Assembly: GCA_900764115.1 (NCBI GenBank)
Contig: CAAFMR010000165.1
Coordinates: forward strand, 1-8,286
Source: Clostridia bacterium
GTDB lineage: Bacteria; Bacillota; Clostridia; Oscillospirales; Acutalibacteraceae
Length of the DNA stretch: 8,286 nt
Direction of reading: 5' to 3'
Shown piece by piece: positions 1 to 5,148 of the stretch. Under the pieces are notes generated by a model, which was not told the DNA's origin, made no database searches, and saw only the letters and a list, made by a program, of their open reading frames with translations. Numbering within the stretch: position 1 is the stretch's first letter; the number at the start of each line of letters is the position of its first letter. The translations under genes and the position numbers were made by a program.

Positions 1-53
1 AAGTCAAAGCTCAACTCCCGCCCGGACGGCGATTCAACAAAATACTGCTTCAC
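1..53 (-). CDS. 5' end of divergent gene, probably a transcriptional regulator (partial)
   Basis: Reading the minus strand from a GTG at 53-51 gives 17 open codons, MKQYFVESPSGRELSFD, running off the left edge of the window. A strong ribosome binding site (AAGGAGGAGG on the minus strand, from 68 down to 59) lies five bases before the GTG, which is why I call a real start on so short a piece. A plausible promoter for it lies at 92-120. The family cannot be read from 17 residues. Divergent placement next to an alpha-galactosidase gene and a direct-repeat site beside a weak -35 suggests an AraC-type activator such as MelR or MsmR, but that is inference from context only. Confidence 0.5.
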   Translation of the reverse strand, partial: MKQYFVESPSGRELSFD

Positions 54-91
54 GACAGCCTCCTCCTTGCACCGGTTCCTGTTCCAAGGAA

Positions 92-120
92 ACTGTAGCA
101 CAATCCGGAACGGCTGGCAA
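92..120 (-). promoter_or_regulatory. Candidate sigma-A promoter for the divergent gene
   Basis: On the minus strand, TTGCCA (120-115, five of six matches to TTGACA) and TACAGT (97-92, four of six to TATAAT) are separated by exactly 17 bases. The -10 lies about 40 bases upstream of the GTG start at 53. Called by eye from spacing and consensus. Confidence 0.45.
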
Positions 121-136
121 GAGAAAAACAACATTT

Positions 137-171
137 TGCCGAATTTATGAAACAAAAGCACTGGCGAATTT
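137..171 (+). promoter_or_regulatory. Direct-repeat candidate activator site upstream of melA
   Basis: TGCCGAATTT at 137-146 and TGGCGAATTT at 162-171 differ at one base and lie in the same orientation, 25 bp apart. The second copy overlaps the weak -35 (162-167) of the melA promoter. AraC-family activators commonly bind direct repeats whose proximal half-site overlaps the -35, so this is a reasonable operator candidate for the divergent gene product. The binding protein is not identified. Confidence 0.35.
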
Positions 172-190
172 TCCGAAAAGGCGCTACAAT
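162..190 (+). promoter_or_regulatory. Candidate promoter of melA
   Basis: TGGCGA (162-167, three of six) and TACAAT (185-190, five of six) are spaced by 17 bases. A good -10 with a poor -35 is typical of activator-dependent promoters. Transcription would begin near 197 and give a leader of about 55 bases. The leader can form a small GC hairpin, GCGGG (205-209) with CCCGC (217-221), just before the ribosome binding site AAGGAG at 236-241. Confidence 0.5.
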
Positions 191-251
191 GCCCTTGAAC
201 GGGAGCGGGAGAGCTGCCCGCCCCGCAAAATGAGCAAGGAGTGTTGCGACT

Positions 252-1574
252 ATGCCAAAAATCACCTTTATGGGCGCGGGCAGTACGATATTTGCCCGGA
301 ATGTGCTGGGGGACTGTATGTGTACGCCGGCGCTGCGGGAAAGCGATATTGCCCTCTACGACATCGACCCGGTGCGGCTGCAGGAGTCGGAAATCATCCT
401 CTCCGCCATCAACAAAAATGTGAATGAGGGGCGGGCGAAAATCCGCACCTATCTGGGGGTGGAGAATCGCCGGGAGGCGCTGCGGGACGCCGATTTTGTG
501 GTGAACGCCATTCAGGTGGGCTTTTATGACCCCTGCACCATCATTGATTTTGAGGTGCCGAAAAAGTACGGTCTGCGACAGACCATCGCCGATACGCTGG
601 GCATCGGCGGAATCATGCGGGGACTGCGCACCATTCCGGTGCTGCGGGATTTCGCGGAGGATATGGCGGCGGTCTGCCCGAACGCCTGGTTCCTCAACTA
701 TACAAATCCCATGGCGATCCTGTCCGGCTATATGCAGCGCTATACCGGCATCCGCACGGTGGGGCTGTGCCACAGCGTGCAGGTTTGCTCGGAGGGGCTG
801 CTGAAGGGGCTGGGTATGGAGGATAAGCTGGAGGGACGGCGGGAAACCATCGCCGGGATCAACCATATGGCGTGGCTGCTGGAAATCACGGACAAGGACG
901 GGCGGGATCTCTACCCGGAGATCCGGCGGCGGGCGGCGGAGAAGAACGCCGCCGAAAAGCACGGGGACATGGTGCGATATGAATACATCCGGCGGCTGGG
1001 CTACTATTGCACCGAGTCCAGCGAGCATAACGCCGAATATAACCCCTGGTTCATCAAAAGCCGCAAGCCGGAGCTGATCGACCAATTCAACATCCCCCTG
1101 GACGAATATCCCCGCCGGTGCGTCAACCAGATCGAGGGATGGGAAAAAGAGAAAAACGACATCCTGCAGAACGGCAAAATCACCCACGAGCGTTCGCTGG
1201 AATACGCCTCTTATATTATGGAGGCAATGGTGACCGGGATTCCGTATCGGATCGGCGGCAATGTGATGAACCACGGCTTTATCCCCAATCTGCCGGCGGA
1301 TGCCTGCGTGGAGGTGTCCTGTCTGGTGGATAATCAGGGGGTGCACGGCTGCTATGTAGGGCGGCTGCCGGTGCAGCTGGCGGGAATGAACATGACCAAC
1401 ATCAACGTCCAGCTGATGACCATTGAGGCGGCGGTGACGAAAAAGCGGGAGAGCATCTATCAGGCGGCCATGCTGGACCCCCACACGGCGGCAGAGCTGT
1501 CGGTGGATGAGATCGTGGCGCTGTGCGACGACCTCATCGAAGCCCACGGCGACTATATGAAGGAGTATCGCTGA
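252..1574 (+). CDS. melA: Alpha-galactosidase, glycoside hydrolase family 4 (MelA type)
   Basis: A 440-residue cytoplasmic enzyme expected to release galactose from alpha-galactosides such as melibiose. GH4 enzymes use NAD+ and a divalent metal in an oxidation-elimination mechanism. Visible: the N-terminal dinucleotide-binding GAGS (8-11) and acidic DIDP (37-40); LNYTNPMA (148-155); the metal-site GLCHSV (171-176, Cys173, His174); AGINHMAW (201-208); and TESSEHNAEYNPWF (254-267). CHSV is the pattern of MelA-type enzymes acting on non-phosphorylated sugars, whereas 6-phospho-glycosidases of GH4 usually carry CNxP. The protein resembles E. coli MelA along its whole length and is of normal size. 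The ATG at 252 follows AAGGAG (236-241) by ten bases and starts the typical MPKITF N-terminus. It has its own promoter region and terminator, so it is probably transcribed apart from the transporter genes. Substrate could extend to other alpha-hexosides. Confidence 0.93.
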   Translation: MPKITFMGAGSTIFARNVLGDCMCTPALRESDIALYDIDPVRLQESEIILSAINKNVNEGRAKIRTYLGVENRREALRDADFVVNAIQVGFYDPCTIIDFEVPKKYGLRQTIADTLGIGGIMRGLRTIPVLRDFAEDMAAVCPNAWFLNYTNPMAILSGYMQRYTGIRTVGLCHSVQVCSEGLLKGLGMEDKLEGRRETIAGINHMAWLLEITDKDGRDLYPEIRRRAAEKNAAEKHGDMVRYEYIRRLGYYCTESSEHNAEYNPWFIKSRKPELIDQFNIPLDEYPRRCVNQIEGWEKEKNDILQNGKITHERSLEYASYIMEAMVTGIPYRIGGNVMNHGFIPNLPADACVEVSCLVDNQGVHGCYVGRLPVQLAGMNMTNINVQLMTIEAAVTKKRESIYQAAMLDPHTAAELSVDEIVALCDDLIEAHGDYMKEYR

Positions 1575-1591
1575 GCGATCGGCTCCGGCAC

Positions 1592-1637
1592 AAAACCGAC
1601 GGCGGAAACGATTTCTTCGTTTCCGCCGTCGGTTTTT
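1592..1637 (+). terminator. Strong intrinsic terminator after melA
   Basis: A perfect 20-bp stem pairs 1592-1611 with 1617-1636 around the 5-base loop TTTCT, and the right arm ends in five T's. The left arm starts with A's, so it could also stop transcription from the other strand. It lies 17 bases after the melA stop and separates melA from the transporter unit. Confidence 0.92.
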
Positions 1638-1673
1638 CATCTTTTGGCGCACTGTATCCGGCTATCCCAACGG

Positions 1674-1681
1674 AACCGGTT
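1674..1681. promoter_or_regulatory. Possible LacI-type operator (AACCGGTT)
   Basis: A perfect 8-bp palindrome with a central CG matches the AANCGNTT core common to LacI-family operators. It lies between the melA terminator and the binding-protein gene. An 8-bp palindrome can occur by chance and the wider match to a catabolite (cre) site is poor, so this is weak. Confidence 0.22.
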
Positions 1682-1732
1682 GTTTTTCGTCTTTTGTCGG
1701 ATAGGACGACGGGATTTCGCAGAAAACCGCCG

Positions 1733-1738
1733 TATATT
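1733..1738 (+). promoter_or_regulatory. Candidate -10 element of the transporter operon
   Basis: TATATT matches TATAAT at five of six positions and would start transcription near 1745, about 60 bases before the msmE start. No recognisable -35 lies 16-18 bases upstream. A promoter is expected here because the preceding gene ends in a strong terminator. An activator-dependent promoter would explain the missing -35. Confidence 0.3.
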
Positions 1739-1805
1739 TCGCCGCCGGGGACACACACTATCGGTTGCACAGACCGTTCGTTATGAAATGAAGGAGGAAT
1801 CCATA

Positions 1806-3149
1806 ATGAAACGCTTTATCCGTTGGAGCGCGGCGCTGGCGGCGCTGCTGCTGGCGTTGCTGCCGCTGACCGGCTGCGGCGGGGAATCCAAAGACCAGAT
1901 CACCGTCCGGTATCTGAACTTCAAGCCGGAGATTGCCGACAAATATCAGGAGCTGGCAACGGCGTATGAGCAGGAGACCGGTGTCAAGGTCATCGTCGAT
2001 ACCGCCGCCAACAACACCTATGAGCAGACCCTCATGGCAAAAATGTCCACCAACGAGGCGCCGACGCTGTTCCAGATCAACGGTCCCCAGGGCTATGCCA
2101 ACTGGCGGGACTACTGCGCCGATCTGAAGGACACCCAGCTCTACGCCCATCTCACCGATAAGACGCTGGCGGTCACCGACGGGGACAAGGTAGTGGGCAT
2201 CCCCTATGTGGTGGAGGGCTACGGCATTATTTACAATACCGCCGTCACCGACCGGTATTTTGCCCTCGCCGACCGGCAGACCGCCGTGCAATCCATGGAC
2301 GAAATCCACAGCTTTGCATCGCTGCGGACGGTGGTGGAGGATATGCAGGCGCACAAAGCCCAGCTGGGGCTGCAGGGGGTATTCGCCTCCACCTCGCTGA
2401 AATCCGGAGAGGACTGGCGCTGGCAGACCCATCTGGTAAATGTGCCGGTCTACTACGAATTTAAGGAGCGGCAGGTAGACCTGACCTCCGACGACACCAA
2501 GGAGCTGCAGTTTCAATATGCCGAGCAGTTCAAGAACCTCTTTGACCTGTATATCCACAATTCCGTGACCGAGCCGAAGCTGCTGGGCAGCAAAACCGTC
2601 ACCGATTCCATGTCGGAGTTTGCGCTGGAGCAATGCGCCATGGTGCAAAACGGCAACTGGGCATGGAGCCAGATCCAGGATGTGCCGGGAAACAAGGTGA
2701 AAGGCGAAAATCTCCGGTATCTGCCCCTGTACACCGGCGTGACCGGGGAAGAACAGCAGGGACTGTGCATAGGCACGGAGAATTTCTATGCCATCAACGC
2801 CAAGGCGGACGAGGCATCCCAAAAAGCGGCGGCGGATTTCATCTACTGGATGTATTCCAGCGACAAGGGCAAGCAGTATGTGACCCACGAATTTGGGTTC
2901 ATCGCTCCCTTTGATACCTTTACCGATGCGGACAAGCCGGAGGACCCGTTGGCGCGGCTGGTGATGGACTGGATGAGCCGGGAGGGGATCACCTCCGTCC
3001 CGTGGAATTTCACGCTGTTCCCCTCCCAGACCTTTAAGGAGAATTTCGGTAATTCCCTGCTCAAATACGCCCAGGGCACCAAAGACTGGGCACAGGTCAA
3101 GGCGGATATGATCGCCGATTGGAAGAAAGAAAGCGCTGCCGCCGGTTAA
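1806..3149 (+). CDS. msmE: ABC transporter sugar-binding lipoprotein (raffinose/melibiose MsmE-like)
   Basis: A 447-residue extracellular solute-binding protein of family 1, which captures sugar outside the membrane and delivers it to the two permeases downstream. The N-terminus has basic residues (KRFIR), a hydrophobic stretch (8-21) and the lipobox LTGC with Cys24 as lipid anchor. Family features include an alpha/beta start at ITVRYLNF (32-39), IPYVVEGYGIIYN (132-144), DWRWQTH (203-209), GNWAW (283-287) and a helical segment near 341-359. The ATG at 1806 was chosen because AAGGAGGA (1791-1798) precedes it by seven bases and the signal peptide begins there. An in-frame upstream ATG at 1644 would add 54 residues with no ribosome site. 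Gene order with an alpha-galactosidase suggests raffinose, stachyose or melibiose as ligand. Maltodextrin is an alternative, given the phosphorylase in the same operon. Confidence 0.87.
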   Translation: MKRFIRWSAALAALLLALLPLTGCGGESKDQITVRYLNFKPEIADKYQELATAYEQETGVKVIVDTAANNTYEQTLMAKMSTNEAPTLFQINGPQGYANWRDYCADLKDTQLYAHLTDKTLAVTDGDKVVGIPYVVEGYGIIYNTAVTDRYFALADRQTAVQSMDEIHSFASLRTVVEDMQAHKAQLGLQGVFASTSLKSGEDWRWQTHLVNVPVYYEFKERQVDLTSDDTKELQFQYAEQFKNLFDLYIHNSVTEPKLLGSKTVTDSMSEFALEQCAMVQNGNWAWSQIQDVPGNKVKGENLRYLPLYTGVTGEEQQGLCIGTENFYAINAKADEASQKAAADFIYWMYSSDKGKQYVTHEFGFIAPFDTFTDADKPEDPLARLVMDWMSREGITSVPWNFTLFPSQTFKENFGNSLLKYAQGTKDWAQVKADMIADWKKESAAAG

Positions 3150-3173
3150 CCGACGGCTAAGGAGGCAACACCG

Positions 3174-4019
3174 ATGAATCAACCTATGCGGCGGTATTTT
3201 CCCCTGTTCGTGCTGCCGACGCTGCTGGCGTTTTGCCTGGCGTTTGTGGCGCCGTTTGTGCTGGGGGTGGGGCTGTCCTTCACCCGGTTCACCACCGTCA
3301 CCGACGCCCGCTTTGTGGGGCTGGATAACTATATCCGGGCATTCACCGACGATGGGGAATTTCTCCATGCGCTGGGGTTCACCGCCCTGTTTGCGGCAGT
3401 CGCCATCGTGACGGTGAATGTGCTGGCGTTTTCTCTGGCGCTGCTGCTCACCCGAGGGATGCGGGGCACCAACCTGTTTCGCTCGGTGTTCTTCCTGCCA
3501 AACCTCATCGGCGGTATCGTGCTGGGCTATATCTGGAATCTGCTCATCAACGGCGTGCTGGGGCTGTGGGGGGTGGACATCACCTTTTCCGCCGTCTACG
3601 GCTTTTGGGGACTGGTGCTGCTGACCAACTGGCAGCTCATCGGCTATATGATGGTGATTTATATTGCGGGGCTGCAGAATGTGCCCCGGGATCTGCTGGA
3701 GGCAGCCGCCATCGACGGCGCCTCCTCCCGGCAGGCCCTATTCCGGGTGAAGCTGCCGCTGGTGATGCCCTCGGTCACCATTTGCACCTTTCTGACTCTC
3801 ACCAACGCCTTTAAGATGTTCGACCAGAATCTGGCGCTGACCGCCGGCGCGCCGGAGCGCCGCACCCAAATGCTGGCGCTGAATATTTATCAGACCTTTT
3901 ACGGGCGCACCGGCTGGCAGGGCGTGGGACAGGCAAAGGCGGTGCTGTTCTTCCTGCTGGTGGGGGTGTTGGCATTCCTGCAGCTGTGGCTGACCCGCAG
4001 GAGGGAAGTGCAAGTATAA
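3174..4019 (+). CDS. msmF: ABC sugar transporter permease, MalF/MsmF type
   Basis: A 281-residue inner-membrane subunit with about six hydrophobic segments, near residues 13-33, 70-92, 102-125, 143-167, 199-218 and 255-274. The cytoplasmic EAA loop that docks the ATPase is clear: EAAAIDG at 176-182, ending in KLP at 193-195. The C-terminus RRREVQV is typical of the family, so the protein looks complete. The start follows AAGGAGG (3159-3165) with eight bases between, 24 bases after the msmE stop. The stop codon lies inside the left arm of a perfect hairpin (4012-4040) that begins a repeat array, an unusual arrangement. No ATP-binding subunit is encoded in the window. Its specificity follows from the context, not from its own sequence. 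Confidence 0.87.
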   Translation: MNQPMRRYFPLFVLPTLLAFCLAFVAPFVLGVGLSFTRFTTVTDARFVGLDNYIRAFTDDGEFLHALGFTALFAAVAIVTVNVLAFSLALLLTRGMRGTNLFRSVFFLPNLIGGIVLGYIWNLLINGVLGLWGVDITFSAVYGFWGLVLLTNWQLIGYMMVIYIAGLQNVPRDLLEAAAIDGASSRQALFRVKLPLVMPSVTICTFLTLTNAFKMFDQNLALTAGAPERRTQMLALNIYQTFYGRTGWQGVGQAKAVLFFLLVGVLAFLQLWLTRRREVQV

Positions 4020-4040
4020 AAGCCTGCGGCTTTTATACTT
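4012..4040 (+). terminator. Perfect hairpin across the msmF stop codon (attenuator or 3'-end stabiliser candidate)
   Basis: AAGTATAAAAGC (4012-4023) pairs perfectly with GCTTTTATACTT (4029-4040) around CTGCG. C4024 and G4028 can add a thirteenth pair. The core, GCC/GGC followed by TTTT, resembles a weak intrinsic terminator with its T's inside the stem. It could lower transcription of msmG and glgP or protect the upstream mRNA. Bases 4035-4040 are also needed for the closing helix of the first repeat copy, so the two structures compete. Confidence 0.5.
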
Positions 4041-4118
4041 GGCGTTTTGGAGCTTTCGTTGTCTGAACGACAACGATTTTGCGTTGCAAAATCAGCTCCA
4101 ATTCCGCACAAAAAGTAT
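4028..4118. repeat. 91-bp structured repeat, copy 1
   Basis: This segment is identical at all 91 positions to 4128-4218. It is rich in nested inverted repeats: ATACTT (4035-4040) with AAGTAT (4113-4118); TTGGAGCT (4047-4054) with AGCTCCAA (4094-4101); TCGTTGTC (4056-4063) with GACAACGA (4069-4076); and GATTTTGC (4075-4082) with GCAAAATC (4086-4093). The last two share two bases. Together they form a closed outer stem with two hairpin arms, like a small cloverleaf. It codes for nothing convincing and looks like a dispersed palindromic repeat or a MITE/REP-like element. I do not recognise a named family. Confidence 0.85.
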
Positions 4119-4127
4119 AGCTGTGTA

Positions 4128-4218
4128 GGCTTTTATACTTGGCGTTTTGGAGCTTTCGTTGTCTGAACGACAACGATTTTGCGTTGCAAAATCAGCTCCA
4201 ATTCCGCACAAAAAGTAT
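4128..4218. repeat. 91-bp structured repeat, copy 2
   Basis: An exact second copy, shifted by 100 bp, with all arms conserved at +100. The nine bases between copies (4119-4127) have no counterpart of their own. The junction can form an imperfect AAGTATA/TATACTT hairpin resembling the perfect one at 4012-4040. No differences separate the copies, so the duplication is recent or kept uniform. After it, about 58 bases of ordinary sequence precede the msmG ribosome binding site. Confidence 0.85.
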
Positions 4219-4288
4219 GGCAGCAAAGCCGTTCGCATCGGATATGCAGGCGTTTTCGGTGGCTGCACGCTATGAGAAAGGAGGCACG

Positions 4289-4300
4289 ATGCGTATATGA
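4289..4300 (+). other. Possible 3-codon upstream ORF overlapping the msmG start
   Basis: ATG CGT ATA TGA at 4289-4300 sits four bases after AAAGGAGG (4277-4284), and its TGA overlaps the msmG ATG as ATGA. The msmG start is 12 bases from the same ribosome site, longer than usual. Ribosomes could start at either ATG. This may be chance. Confidence 0.2.
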
Positions 4301-5142
4301 GCACAACAATCCGCACCCGGCGGGGGGACGGCTGGCGCACAGCGCTGTTGGCGGTTCTGGCGGTGGTGTTTCTCATCCCCATCGGGCTGGTATTCACCAA
4401 TTCTTTTAAGTCCCGGCTGTATATCTCCGGCGCTCCCTTCGCCTTCCCGAATCGGGAAACCTTTGTAGGGCTGCTGAACTACCGCACCGGGCTGACCACC
4501 GCCGGATTCGGGGCGGCGTTCGGGCGATCGGTGTTTATCACCGTGGCATCGGTGCTGCTGATCGTCCTGTGTACGTCTATGACCGCCTGGTATCTCATCC
4601 GGGTGCGCACCCGCTGGACGCAGCTCCTATATTACCTCTTTGTATTCAGTATGATCGTCCCCTTCCAGATGGTGATGTTCACCATGACCTACGTGGTGGG
4701 GCAGGTGGGGCTGAATACCGTCGTCGGCATCGTGCCGGTGTATCTGGGGTTCGGTGCCGGGTTATCGGTGTTTATGCTGGCGGGGTTCGTCCGCAGCATC
4801 CCGCTGGAAATCGAAGAAGCCGCCACCATCGACGGCTGCAACCCGCTGCAATGCTTTTTCCAGGTGGTGTTCCCGGTGCTGCGCCCCACGGCGGTGACCG
4901 TAGCGATTCTCAACGCCATGTGGGTGTGGAATGACTACCTGCTCCCCTATCTGGTGCTGGGCACCGGGCAAAAAACGGTGCCGGTCGCCATTCAAATCGC
5001 CATGCAGGGCGCCTACGGCTCCACCGATTACGGCGGACTGATGGCTATGCTGGTGCTGGCGGTGATTCCGATTATTGCCTTTTATGTGGCAGGGCAGAAA
5101 TATATCGTGGAGGGCGTGATTGCCGGAGCGGTGAAAGGATGA
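4297..5142 (+). CDS. msmG: ABC sugar transporter permease, MalG/MsmG type
   Basis: The second 281-residue permease, pairing with the upstream one to form the membrane channel. Hydrophobic segments lie near residues 13-35, 76-100, 108-132, 141-165, 197-217 and 247-266. The EAA loop reads EEAATIDG (173-180), ending in VFP (191-193). The C-terminus GQKYIVEGVIAGAVKG is the classic ending of this permease class. The ATG at 4297 is the only sensible start in frame. Its ribosome site AAAGGAGG (4277-4284) is 12 bases away, with another out-of-frame ATG between. It is separated from msmF by 277 bases, most of which are the repeat array. The following phosphorylase starts six bases after its stop. The missing ATPase is probably shared and encoded elsewhere, as is common for this group in Firmicutes. 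Confidence 0.88.
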   Translation: MSTTIRTRRGDGWRTALLAVLAVVFLIPIGLVFTNSFKSRLYISGAPFAFPNRETFVGLLNYRTGLTTAGFGAAFGRSVFITVASVLLIVLCTSMTAWYLIRVRTRWTQLLYYLFVFSMIVPFQMVMFTMTYVVGQVGLNTVVGIVPVYLGFGAGLSVFMLAGFVRSIPLEIEEAATIDGCNPLQCFFQVVFPVLRPTAVTVAILNAMWVWNDYLLPYLVLGTGQKTVPVAIQIAMQGAYGSTDYGGLMAMLVLAVIPIIAFYVAGQKYIVEGVIAGAVKG

Positions 5143-5148
5143 CGAGCT

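Noticed and set aside
252..1574. GH4 6-phospho-alpha- or beta-glucosidase
   Set aside because: The metal-site motif is CHSV rather than CNxP, and the protein aligns by eye with MelA throughout. The neighbours are an ABC transporter rather than a phosphotransferase system.
1644..1805. Upstream in-frame extension of msmE by 54 codons
   Set aside because: The extension would place an Arg-rich segment before a textbook lipoprotein signal peptide, and the strong ribosome site is at 1791-1798, directly before the ATG at 1806.
1758..3368. Minus-strand open frame of 536 codons opposite msmE
   Set aside because: It lies antisense to a well-supported binding-protein gene, has low-complexity Gln/Arg/His-rich translation, no ribosome site and no recognisable domain. 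Long antisense frames are common in GC-rich genes.
4028..4218. CRISPR array from the regular 100-bp period
   Set aside because: Only two units exist, the repeated part is 91 bp with a 9-bp interval, and the internal structure is several nested palindromes. CRISPR repeats are shorter, with unique spacers of similar length.
3899..4400. Minus-strand frames sharing a repeated peptide (start CGIGADFATQNR)
   Set aside because: The shared peptide is only the translation of the 91-bp repeat in each copy. The 100-bp period shifts the frame between copies and there is no ribosome site.
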